In this document: one piece after another, positions 1 through 8,336 of the stretch
Numbering within the stretch: position 1 is the first letter of the stretch
Layout of the letters: each line of letters opens with the position of its first letter
DNA from: Kribbella antibiotica
GTDB lineage: Bacteria > Actinomycetota > Actinomycetes > Propionibacteriales > Kribbellaceae
NCBI RefSeq assembly: GCF_004349055.1
Contig: NZ_SMKX01000039.1
Location: 1-59,114 of the forward strand
Reading direction: 5' to 3'
Length of the DNA stretch: 59,114 nt
Notes under the pieces: generated by a model
What the model was told of the DNA's origin: nothing
Databases searched by the model: none
What the model saw: the letters and a program-made list of their open reading frames with translations, nothing else
Made by a program: the position numbers and the translations under genes

Positions 1-2
1 CC

Positions 3-47
3 CTCAACCCCGCAGCCCTCACCAAAACCTTCCTGGCGGCCTACTAA
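3..47 (+). CDS. C-terminal tail of a gene truncated by the window edge
   Basis: Reading from base 3, the last codons spell LNPAALTKTFLAAY followed by TAA at 45-47. The composition is that of a normal actinobacterial protein C-terminus, while the other two frames give Pro/Arg-rich nonsense. Only 14 residues are visible, so no function can be given. It would run in the same direction as the restriction operon and face the minus-strand gene that ends at 112, making the pair convergent. Confidence 0.4.
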   Translation, partial: LNPAALTKTFLAAY

Positions 48-111
48 GCCTTCGGCCCCACCAGCTCGTCGAGCCGAGCAACCCCTTCCCGCCGAGCCAC
101 CGACAAGGGGC

Positions 112-963
112 TCAGGAAAGTTGCTCGAGTTCGCGCCTGACTTTGGCAGCGTCGGCTTCGAGTTTGTTGAGTCGGCGGGTAAGTAGTTCACGTTTGGATG
201 GCTTCGGCTTCTGTCGTGGCACCAGCCAGCCCAGGCTGTGATAGCCGACGATCCAGCGAGCGTAGGAGCAGGCCCAGCAGCGCGCCTCCGGGTCCGGAAC
301 TGGAAAGCCGTCGTTCAGCCTTCGGTGCCAGTGATCGCGTTCCAGTTGCTCCTGGGCATCGGGGTCCGGCTCCGACGCCCAGGAGGTTTCAGCCTCATCG
401 ATCATTTCGCGCTGATGCTCTGGTGTCGCCAATCGACGGGGCTCGTCGCCCGGCTTCCACTCCAGGGGTGTGGTCACCTCAGTCTGGTGATCGCAGGACA
501 GGTGCACAGTCCACCGGGCGCAGATGTGTTCGTGGTCGTTCCGGAAGACTTGCCAGAGTTCAGGCTCGAAATTGTATTTCGGTTCGACCGGATCGGGCGG
601 GAAGGTGACCACGCGACGCTCAAGCCACTCGTCGATGGCCCTGAAGGGTGTTGGCTGGTGGTCATGCTTCAAGCAGAGTCGTTGCCCGGGGGGCAGCGTG
701 CCGCCGTGGAGAAAGTTTCGCAATGGGCGTTCGGAAGGTACTTCACCGTGGGTCAGACGCTCCTCAACACATCCGCAGTCAAGCTTGCTCTGCCACCTCC
801 ACAGCCTGTTCCGGTCGTACTTATAGCCGAGCTGGGACGACGGCGCAATCCGCTCGCTGAACTCATCGGCTCCTCTGAGAACCTCTGCGCGGGGGCGAGC
901 AATGCCGGAGATATGCACCTTCCGTGCGACTACGGGTATGTCCGGTTCGGTCTCACTGGCCAT
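112..963 (-). CDS. Unknown cysteine-containing protein, paralogue of 2359-3213
   Basis: I do not recognise a family. The 283-residue product is soluble, with no signal peptide or membrane segment. It contains two similar strand-like units, one with LDCGCVEE and one with LSCDHQTE, each following a W-rich stretch. Near the end come CWACSYARW and a C-terminal basic helix (KRELLTRRLNKLEAD). The paired Cys/His residues could bind zinc, but that is inference. The ATG at 963 is preceded by GGAAGGGAG. The gene at 2359-3213 encodes a clear paralogue in the same orientation, and a plus-strand membrane-protein gene lies between them. The position beside a restriction operon suggests an accessory or defence role, which remains unproven. 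Confidence 0.75.
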   Translation of the reverse strand: MASETEPDIPVVARKVHISGIARPRAEVLRGADEFSERIAPSSQLGYKYDRNRLWRWQSKLDCGCVEERLTHGEVPSERPLRNFLHGGTLPPGQRLCLKHDHQPTPFRAIDEWLERRVVTFPPDPVEPKYNFEPELWQVFRNDHEHICARWTVHLSCDHQTEVTTPLEWKPGDEPRRLATPEHQREMIDEAETSWASEPDPDAQEQLERDHWHRRLNDGFPVPDPEARCWACSYARWIVGYHSLGWLVPRQKPKPSKRELLTRRLNKLEADAAKVRRELEQLS

Positions 964-1186
964 GGGGATTTACACTCCCTTCCTTACGCCGTTGAGTGAC
1001 GGATTCGTATCTCGGTGTAGTTTATCGAGGCTGTGCGCCGCGCGAGAACAACAGTGCTCCTGCGGAGGGACCGTAGAGAACGCCGAGAGGCGTGATCGGG
1101 GTGTCCCCCTTCGGAGTTGTTGCCCGATGCCCATGTTGGACGGTTGTCAATAGTGCGCTCTGCGCTTTCGAAGGCGAGGAAATAGT

Positions 1187-2242
1187 GTGGTTCTGAGAAT
1201 TCTTAGCGCGTGCGCGTTGGTGCTTGTGCCTGTCGGGTCCTGCGCTGCATTCCGGTACGGGCTGCATGCATGGCCGCTGCCGTTGGCCGATCGTTGGTAC
1301 CGGCGACGGGTCGTTGGCGCGCCTCGAAACCTCGCTGCGTACGTCACCTTCACCTGGTGGGCGGTGACAGGAACGATCCTCATGATGTACGTCGTCGTCG
1401 TTTCGAGCTTGCGGTTGACCAACGGAATCTATGGTTTGGCGTTCGCGATCTGCGTGGTCGTATCGCTGGCAACGATGGTGTTCTGCATGTGCGTTGGCGT
1501 CAGGACGCATCTCAGCCCAGGCCGCGTCAGGTGGGTGTGCGGGTTGAAGCCGGACGAAGTGCGGGACGGCCTTCGACTTCTGGCGCGATGGGATCTGTGG
1601 ACGGCGCTGTGCGGCGTGAGCTTGTTCGACGCGATCATGATGTGGTTCGCTGTGACTGCCATCCGGGGAGCCGATCCTTCTGGTGCGATTGGTGGTGGCC
1701 TGGCGGCCGTGCTGGTGGTGTCCGTGGGTGTCGGAGCGATGAGATATCTCGATCGGCGAATGGCGGACGCCCGGTTCCTCGTCGGTGTCGCCATCGCCCT
1801 GGGGCGCGGTGCAGGGCAGCCGCTTCGTGGGCTTGTCCAGCGGGTGGTTCCAACGCGGTACTCACTGCACCTCGGCCCGGGCGGCGCAGATCTCCTGGAC
1901 GCGTTGCCATACCTGCAGGTTTCGCTCGCCGGGACTCTCGGCGCGACGCCTGCCGTCGACCCGAACGCGGGGCTGAAGGCGGCTGACTCCCTATTTGCCG
2001 CTCTGCGTGAGCAGGCGGTTTCCGGCTCCGCTGTCGTTGCAACTGCGGAGCTCAAGCAGGCGATTCGTGCAGTCCTCGGGCGGCTCGATCCTGAGTGGGT
2101 GCAACTCCGCGAGGTCGCGGCCACGACCGAATGGATTCGTGCTGGCAAGATCTCGTCACCTGCCCGGAGGATGGTCAAGGTCATGACGGCGGCGGTTGCG
2201 GCAGTCACTGCGATCACGGGCCTTCTGCAGGCACTGAAGTGA
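1187..2242 (+). CDS. Multi-pass membrane protein of unknown function
   Basis: This 351-residue protein has about five hydrophobic helices in its first 190 residues (roughly 5-25, 52-72, 83-105, 136-158 and 167-187). A soluble stretch of about 130 residues follows, then a final hydrophobic segment at the C-terminus (about 328-349). The GTG start at 1187 has GGCGAGGA six bases upstream. No known domain is recognisable. The gene sits between two paralogous minus-strand genes and just upstream of a restriction operon. Membrane proteins in such positions are sometimes defence effectors, but nothing in the sequence shows this. A possible promoter is TTGAGT (992-997), an 18-nt spacer and TGTAGT (1016-1021). 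Confidence 0.75.
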   Translation: MVLRILSACALVLVPVGSCAAFRYGLHAWPLPLADRWYRRRVVGAPRNLAAYVTFTWWAVTGTILMMYVVVVSSLRLTNGIYGLAFAICVVVSLATMVFCMCVGVRTHLSPGRVRWVCGLKPDEVRDGLRLLARWDLWTALCGVSLFDAIMMWFAVTAIRGADPSGAIGGGLAAVLVVSVGVGAMRYLDRRMADARFLVGVAIALGRGAGQPLRGLVQRVVPTRYSLHLGPGGADLLDALPYLQVSLAGTLGATPAVDPNAGLKAADSLFAALREQAVSGSAVVATAELKQAIRAVLGRLDPEWVQLREVAATTEWIRAGKISSPARRMVKVMTAAVAAVTAITGLLQALK

Positions 2243-2358
2243 GAAACCTCGATCTGAGGAGCTGACCGAAATGGGCTGCACCCTCGCGGCGGAACTGCGG
2301 CACCCGCATCATCGTCCGTAGCCGGTCGAGCCGGGCAACTGGAGACTGCTGAGCCCTG

Positions 2359-3213
2359 TCAGGGGAGCTGCTCGAGTTCGCGCCTGAGTTCGGCTGCGTC
2401 GGCTTCGAGCTTGTTGAGCCGGTTGGTGAGCAATTCGCGTTTGGGTGGCCTCGGATTCGGTGGCTTCGGACGCGGCACCAGCCAATCCAGACTCTGATAT
2501 CCGACGATCCAGCGGGCGTACGAGCATGTCGAGCACTGTGCCTCTGGGCTTGGACTCGGCCAGCCGTCATTCAGCATGCGCCTCAGATGGTCGCGGATCA
2601 TCTGCTCCTCGACATCGGGTTCCGGATTCAGCAGCCGGTCGGCTTCGTTTTCCTCCAGCATTTCGCGCTGACGCTCTGCCGTGGTCCTAGGTTCGTCGCC
2701 CGGTCTCCAGCCCAGGTCCGTGACCACCTTGGTTTGGTGACTGCAGGACAGTTTGACGGTCCAGTAGGCGACAGTGCGCTCGTAGTCCTTTCGCATGAGT
2801 TGCCAGATTCCGGGCGCAAGATCGTATTTCGGTTCGACCGGATCAGGAGGGAAGATAACCTCGCTGCGTTCAAGCCAATCGTCGATAGTCCTGTACGGCG
2901 CAGGCCCGGCAGCATGGCTCTTGCAAAGTCGCTGTCCGAGAGGCAGGGGAACGCCCGTGAGGGTATCCCGCATCGGACATTTGTTGGGAGGTTCACCGTA
3001 GGTCAGGCATTCCTCGACGGATCCGCAGTCAAGCTTGATCCGCCATCTGTGCAGCTTGTTCGGGTCGTGACCATAGAAGATCTTGAACGGTGCTCGGATT
3101 CCGTTGTTGAATGCTTGCACCTCTCTGAGGACCTCTGCGTGAGGACGTGCGGTGCCAGGGATCCGCATCCTTCGCGCGACGACGGGTGCACCCGGCTGAG
3201 ACTCGCTGACCAT
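2359..3213 (-). CDS. Unknown cysteine-containing protein, paralogue of 112-963
   Basis: The 284-residue product aligns over its whole length with that of 112-963. Shared landmarks are KLDCG near residue 60, FPPDPVEPKY near 120, LSCSHQTK near 155, a Cys-x2-Cys pair followed by SYARWIVGY near 235, and the basic C-terminal helix ending in RRELEQLP. The second cysteine of the first LDCGC unit is Ser here, so any metal site is not fully conserved between copies. The ATG at 3213 is preceded by a GGGGGAGG ribosome site. It is divergent from the restriction operon, and about 165 nt separate the two start codons. The function is unknown. Confidence 0.75.
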   Translation of the reverse strand: MVSESQPGAPVVARRMRIPGTARPHAEVLREVQAFNNGIRAPFKIFYGHDPNKLHRWRIKLDCGSVEECLTYGEPPNKCPMRDTLTGVPLPLGQRLCKSHAAGPAPYRTIDDWLERSEVIFPPDPVEPKYDLAPGIWQLMRKDYERTVAYWTVKLSCSHQTKVVTDLGWRPGDEPRTTAERQREMLEENEADRLLNPEPDVEEQMIRDHLRRMLNDGWPSPSPEAQCSTCSYARWIVGYQSLDWLVPRPKPPNPRPPKRELLTNRLNKLEADAAELRRELEQLP

Positions 3214-3310
3214 GAGACTGGAACCTCCCCCTCGTGTCTGCTGAGTGATGGAATGGCATCAATGACAACGTGCAGATGCCGGCACAGTCACGCGGCTCAG
3301 AGCGATTCAT

Positions 3311-3338
3311 CTGTGAACATTGACGTTTATGTACACAG
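3311..3338 (+). promoter_or_regulatory. 28-bp palindrome, candidate operator of the restriction operon
   Basis: The arms CTGTGAACA (3311-3319) and TGTACACAG (3330-3338) are complementary with one mismatch and are separated by 10 nt. The site ends three bases before the proposed -35 box at 3342, in the divergent space between the unknown gene at 3213 and the operon start at 3379. The first operon gene encodes an HTH domain, so autoregulation at this site is an attractive inference. Confidence 0.5.
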
Positions 3339-3341
3339 CTG

Positions 3342-3370
3342 TTGCCCGGGTGGCCTCTATGCAGTAGCGT
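3342..3370 (+). promoter_or_regulatory. Promoter of the restriction/kinase operon, leaderless
   Basis: TTGCCC (3342-3347) and TAGCGT (3365-3370) are separated by exactly 17 nt. The GTG start at 3379 lies 8 nt after the -10 box, where transcription would begin, and there is no Shine-Dalgarno sequence. The first gene is therefore probably translated from a leaderless mRNA. Confidence 0.55.
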
Positions 3371-3378
3371 TCCCTTGG

Positions 3379-5106
3379 GTGAGCTCGAACCGGTCCGATG
3401 TGCTGAGCGCCGCCGCGATTGCTCGGATGACCAACGTCGGTCGTGCCGCTGTATCCAATTGGCGTGCTCGGTACCCGGATTTCCCTCAGCCTGTTGGGGG
3501 AACCGAGCTTAGGCCGACGTTCTCCCGGGCGGAGGTCGAAGCGTGGCTGGTCTCGACAGGCAAGGCCGATCAGCTTGCGACTTCGGGTTACACGGGAACC
3601 GGAACGCGCATCCTTGGTCATGTCGATCCGGCGGGTGCGTCGGTGGTAGACCTGACCGCCGGGGAGTTGCTCGCCAAGGTCATGGTCTCCTTGCTGCCGC
3701 ATTTGGGTGCGGACGTTCTCCCGCCGGGTGCTGAGGCGGAACCCGGCGATGCTGCTGACCTGCCTGTGATCGTGGACCCGGCATGCGCGGATGGGACGCT
3801 GTTGATCGCTGTCGCCGACCGTTTTGGTGACCAGGTCCGTCTCGCTGGTCAGGAGATGATCGAGGCGGCCGCCACGCTCGGCGCATCGCGGCTGCGAGGC
3901 CACTTCAGTGCTCCTCTGTACGAGCTACACATCGGCGACTCGCTGCGTACCGACTGGTTTCGTGAGTACCGGGGAACCGCTGCAGCAGTCGTGTGCAAGC
4001 CGCCGTCGGGCCGGCAGCCGCTCGCGCCTGTGAAGGAAGCAGATGCCCGGGGAGAGGTCGGGATTCCGAGACCTGGCGACGCAGAGTTGGCTTGGGTGCA
4101 GCACTGTTACTCACTCTTGCGTCCGAACGGCGTGGCGGTGATCGCGGTCTCTCCGCGTACCGGTGTCCAGCCGTCCGGTCGGAGGGTTCGCGCTGAGTTG
4201 GTGCGTTCGGGTGCCCTTCGCGATGTCGTCGCCTTGCCGAAGGGGATGGGAACGGCGGTCCGCTCAGATGTCTGCCTCTGGGTTTTGCGGCGTCCGGTTG
4301 GCGCGCGAGCGCTGCGATCCGTCCGGATGACTGACTTGTCTGGTATTCCGGATGCGGCGGAGATTCCGCAAGAATACGAGGGCTGGCAGCAGTTGAGAGC
4401 GGATGGCGGTTCGGCCGCCTGCCGCCTTGTTCCGCGGAGCGAGTTGGTCGACGGCGATGCAGAACTGTTGCCGGGCCACCATGTCGCCGGACCCGCGGAT
4501 GTGACGGCTGGCGACCTAGAGCGGGTCACCGAACGCCTGCAGGGTCTATACGCTCTGCTCGGCACGGGAATGCCCCGATTCGGTGCTTCCGAACTGCAGA
4601 CTAGACGCGAGTCTGTGACGCTGGCGGACCTGGAACGCAGTGGTGCGTTGACAATCCTGTCCAGAGGCTCGACACCTCGAGAAGGTGATCTGCTCCTGCT
4701 CACGATGGGGCGCCCACCGGTTGTCGCGACCGGTACCGATGCCGACGACGCCGGAATCGCGCAGGTCATCGAACTGGATGCGGCACGGCTGGACGGATAC
4801 TTCCTCGCGACGTTTGTATGGGCCGATGCCGCGTCGCTGCCGGTAGCCAGTATGGTCGGTGGGCTCAGCCGTGACGATCTCCGTCGCTGCCGAATCCCGC
4901 GCATGACGATCGACGAACAGCGCAGCTACGGAGCGGCTTTTCGACGCCTGCGGGGGTTGGAAGAGGTGCTGAATTCGCTCGCCAAGCTGAGCGCGAGCAT
5001 CGTCAACGAAACCGTTCGCGGGCTGACAGCCGGTGTGCTATCGCCGGACTCGCTGGCCGCGAAGAACCATAGTGCCCCGATCGAAGGCGAGACGAGAGAG
5101 CTGTGA
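3379..5106 (+). CDS. HTH plus degenerate N6-adenine DNA methyltransferase-like protein
   Basis: This 575-residue protein starts with a MerR/AlpA-like winged helix (residues about 8-58; AIARMTNVGRAAVSNW, then SRAEVEAWL). An HsdM/N6-methylase fold follows. The SAM-binding motif I reads DPACADG at 133-139 instead of DPACGxG. The catalytic motif IV reads KPPS at 207-210 instead of NPPF/Y. Both changes predict loss of methyl transfer. The fold remains visible (ELAWVQH after motif IV, LRPNGVAV, and a target-recognition-like C-terminus). An intact hsdM follows through a GTGA overlap, so this copy is probably a regulator or structural partner rather than the enzyme. I chose GTG 3379 because it fits the promoter and the start of the HTH; an in-frame GTG at 3313 is possible. 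Confidence 0.8.
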   Translation: MSSNRSDVLSAAAIARMTNVGRAAVSNWRARYPDFPQPVGGTELRPTFSRAEVEAWLVSTGKADQLATSGYTGTGTRILGHVDPAGASVVDLTAGELLAKVMVSLLPHLGADVLPPGAEAEPGDAADLPVIVDPACADGTLLIAVADRFGDQVRLAGQEMIEAAATLGASRLRGHFSAPLYELHIGDSLRTDWFREYRGTAAAVVCKPPSGRQPLAPVKEADARGEVGIPRPGDAELAWVQHCYSLLRPNGVAVIAVSPRTGVQPSGRRVRAELVRSGALRDVVALPKGMGTAVRSDVCLWVLRRPVGARALRSVRMTDLSGIPDAAEIPQEYEGWQQLRADGGSAACRLVPRSELVDGDAELLPGHHVAGPADVTAGDLERVTERLQGLYALLGTGMPRFGASELQTRRESVTLADLERSGALTILSRGSTPREGDLLLLTMGRPPVVATGTDADDAGIAQVIELDAARLDGYFLATFVWADAASLPVASMVGGLSRDDLRRCRIPRMTIDEQRSYGAAFRRLRGLEEVLNSLAKLSASIVNETVRGLTAGVLSPDSLAAKNHSAPIEGETREL

Positions 5107-7077
5107 CCTCAGGACCTACGCATACCCAGATGGCAAACCACATCTGGTCTGTCGCCGATCTGCTGCGCGGAGACTACAAACGCCACGAGTACGGGCAGGT
5201 CATCCTGCCGTTCACATTGCTCCGTCGCCTGGACGCTGTGATGGAGCCGACGCGCGACGCAGTACGGGATCGTGACGCAGACCTTGACATGCAGAACAAG
5301 CGGCATCTGCTGGAGAGCGCTGCAAAGCTGCCGTTCTACAACACATCAGCACAGGACTTCGAGTCGATCGCAGCCGATTCGACGACCGTCACCAGGAATC
5401 TCCGCGACTACATCAACGGTTTCTCGGTGAATGTCCGGCAAATCCTGGATCGCTTCGACCTGGATAATCAGATTACCCGGCTAGTGAATGCGAAGCTGCT
5501 CTACCGCGTTGTTGGCAGCTTTGCCGGAATGCGTGATCTGGATAAGCTCACAAATCATGATATGGGGTACGTTTACGAGCACCTGATCCGCAGATTCGCT
5601 GAGGATTCGAACGAGACCGCCGGCGAGCACTTCACCCCGCGCGAAGTTATCAAACTGATGGTGAACCTGGTTATCGCCCCGGATTATGACACGATCATAG
5701 GTGAGGGTCAGGTAATCAACATCCTGGATCCCGCGTGTGGCACCGGCGGCATCCTGACTGCGGCTGAGGAGCACATCAAGTCGATCAACCCGAAAGCCGA
5801 GGTGTACCTCTTCGGGCAGGAGATCAACGGAGAGGCGTGGGCCATGTGCCAAGCCGACATGCTAATGCGTCACCAGCGTGGCAACATCGCATTCGGAAAC
5901 TCGTTCTCCGAAGACGCGTATGCCGATCGCAAGTTCGACTACATGTTAACCAATCCGCCGTTCGGCGTAGAGTGGAAGAAGGTCAAGGAGTTCGTCGAAG
6001 ACGAGGCCGAGCTCGGGGAGTACGGTCGCTTCGGTGCCGGGCTCCCGCGAATCAATGACGGATCATTCCTGTTCCTGCAGAACATGATCGACAAGATGGA
6101 GGCGGTCGAGGGTAAAGGAGCTCGGACGGCGATCGTTTTCAATGGGTCGCCGCTCTTTACCGGTGCGGCAGAGTCTGGCGAGTCGAACATCCGTAAGTGG
6201 ATCCTGGAAGAGGACCTGCTTGAAGGCGTCGTTGCGCTGCCGGATCAGTTGTTCTACAACACGGGTATTTCATCGTACTTTTGGGTGCTGTCCAATCGCA
6301 AGGACCAACGGCTACGAGATCAAGTGGTCTTGCTCGATGCGCGCGATCAGTGGGAGAAGATGCCCAAGTCGCTGGGTGACAAACGCAAACGAATCAGTGA
6401 CGCCCAGATCGACCACATCACGAAGCTATATGTTGATGCTGTTCAGGTTGCGGCCGACGCCAGCCACCCCGATCACGGCAAACTGAAAATCATCCGGTCC
6501 CAGGATTTCGGATACCGCCGGATCACTGTCGAGCGGCCACTCAAGCAACGGTTCGAGGTGACGGCGGACACCCTCGAGTCGCTTGAGATCTCGAAGAAGT
6601 TGGAGAAGTGGGACGGGCGAGACGCCCTGGTCGATGTACTGCGCGGCTCGGTTGGCTCGGTGTGGTGGACAAAGAAGGACGCGGCCGCTGTCCTGCGTCG
6701 GACGATTAGGGAGGCCGGCGCGTCATGGCCGAGCAAAGCGGCACTGTTGAAGGGCTTCTGGGCCGCCGTCGCCGTAGCGGACCCTAAAGGCGAGGTTCAG
6801 TTGGACAACGACGGTGGGGTGCTCCCGGACCCGGACCTGCGTGACTACGAGAATGTCCCGCTGGATGAGGATATCAACGTCTACTTCGCCCGCGAGGTCA
6901 CGCCGCATTGTCCCGGATGCCTGGATCGACTACGAAAAAACAAAGGTCGGCTACGAAGTACCGTTCACCCGCTATTTCCACGTCTATACGCCGCCGCGTC
7001 CGCTAGCTGAGATCGACGCTGAGTTGCGTGAGTTGGAAGATCAGATCCAAAAACTCCTCGGTGAGGTGGCGCGTTGA
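5103..7077 (+). CDS. hsdM: Type I restriction-modification methylase subunit HsdM, frameshifted near the 3' end
   Basis: HsdM transfers methyl groups from SAM to adenine in the target site and forms a complex with HsdS. The usual N-terminal domain (about 10-150) is followed by motif I DPACGTGG at 209-216 and the catalytic NPPF at 284-287. The reading frame is intact to residue 602 (codon CAT 6906-6908). There an extra T (6908/6909) throws it out of frame, and it stops at 7010 after about 33 unrelated residues. The normal tail (VPDAWIDYEKTKVGYE to GEVAR, 55 residues) continues in the +1 frame from 6910 to the TGA at 7075-7077. The repaired protein would have 657 residues. The GTG start overlaps the upstream stop; ATG 5130 is an alternative. 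Either a sequencing error or a genuine inactivating mutation could explain this. Confidence 0.88.
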
Positions 7078-8336
7078 GTCAGACCGTTGAGTGGCGGGAG
7101 CTTAGGCTCAAGGACCTATTCTCGTCCGTTAGAAACGGGATATGGGGGGATGATCCTCAGGGTGACGGAAACGTTTTTTGTGCTCGCGGCACAGACTTTG
7201 ATCGAGGTACCAATCGGATCAGTAGCGACAAACTTCCACGCAGAAGCGTCGAGGCAGTCGCGCTAAGAGTTCATCGGCTGAAGCCCGGCGATCTGGTTCT
7301 CGAAAAGTCCGGAGGTAGTGCGGACCAGCCTGTAGGGAGTGTTGCGCGCTTCGATCTTGAAGTTGATGCGGTCTGTTCGAATTTTTGTGCGCGTCTGCAG
7401 GTGAACAGTTCCGTCGAATCCCGATTCGTTTGCTACCTCATGAATAGCCTGTACTCGTCGGGGGTAACTCGCCGATTCGTCAAACAGGCGACCGGAATCC
7501 AGAACCTCGATGCGGAGGCTCTTCTTACATGGCGCTGCTTCCTCCCGCCGCCTGACGAGCAACGGCGTATCGCCGACCTTCTCGACGCAGAGACGGCCTG
7601 GATTGATCAGATGATGAACCGGCGTGATGAGCAAGTTAAAGCAATGGCTGAGATGGTTCAGAGTGCGATAGATGATTCGCTTCGACGCGCGAGTGGATAC
7701 GCGCGTGTTCGGCTCGGCTATCTTGTCAATGTGCAGACAGGTGTCACGGTCGATGCGAATCGTTCGTCTGGCGGCGAGGTCGTTACTGTGCCTTACCTGC
7801 GGGTGGCGAATGTGCAAGCCGGACATGTGGATCTCTCGAAAGTTACAGAGATTACTGTGTCGCGAAGTGTTGCCGCGGCCAGTCGGCTGAAGTACGGGGA
7901 CGTGTTGATGACCGAGGGTGGCGATCTCGATAAGTTAGGTCGCGGGACAGTGTGGACCGGCGAGATCGATCCTTGTTTGCACCAGAACCATGTTTTTGCC
8001 GTCCGTCCTAACCTGACAAAACTCCTTCCGGAGTATCTTTCGGTCTTGACTCGGGCGTCAATAGGTCGAAGTTACTTTGAAAGCACTGGTAGTCGAACGA
8101 CAAATCTTGCGTCCACGAGCAGTAGTAAGATTCGCGATTTTCGTGTGCCTCTTGTGCAAATAGATATGCAGCGGATAATTGTCGAGGAGGTGGCCGAGCG
8201 AATCCAGGCCATCGACCGGCTCAAGCAGGCTGTTGACCGCCAGATCGAGTTGCTTGCTGAGCGGCGCAGGGCCTTGGTTACGGCGGCGGTTACTGGGCAG
8301 ATTGATGTCGCTACCGCTCGAGGGGGTGCGGTATGA
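7074..8336 (+). CDS. hsdS: Type I restriction-modification specificity subunit HsdS
   Basis: HsdS chooses the bipartite DNA target for both methylation and cleavage. The 420-residue protein has the family layout: a first variable target-recognition domain (about 1-155), a central conserved helical segment beginning PPPDEQRRIADLLD, a second variable domain (about 205-355), and a C-terminal conserved helix with RLKQAVDRQIELL. The TTG start at 7074 overlaps the stop of the frame-corrected hsdM (TTGA), which itself supports 7077 as the true end of hsdM. Third-position A/T is visibly higher here than in the housekeeping genes downstream, as expected for a horizontally exchanged specificity gene. 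Confidence 0.88.
   Translation: MSQTVEWRELRLKDLFSSVRNGIWGDDPQGDGNVFCARGTDFDRGTNRISSDKLPRRSVEAVALRVHRLKPGDLVLEKSGGSADQPVGSVARFDLEVDAVCSNFCARLQVNSSVESRFVCYLMNSLYSSGVTRRFVKQATGIQNLDAEALLTWRCFLPPPDEQRRIADLLDAETAWIDQMMNRRDEQVKAMAEMVQSAIDDSLRRASGYARVRLGYLVNVQTGVTVDANRSSGGEVVTVPYLRVANVQAGHVDLSKVTEITVSRSVAAASRLKYGDVLMTEGGDLDKLGRGTVWTGEIDPCLHQNHVFAVRPNLTKLLPEYLSVLTRASIGRSYFESTGSRTTNLASTSSSKIRDFRVPLVQIDMQRIIVEEVAERIQAIDRLKQAVDRQIELLAERRRALVTAAVTGQIDVATARGGAV

Noticed and set aside
6900..6915. Programmed +1 frameshift in hsdM
   Set aside because: CAT-TGT is not a known slippery site; the P-site tRNA could not re-pair with ATT, and there is no stop or rare codon to stall the ribosome. A mutation or sequencing error is simpler.
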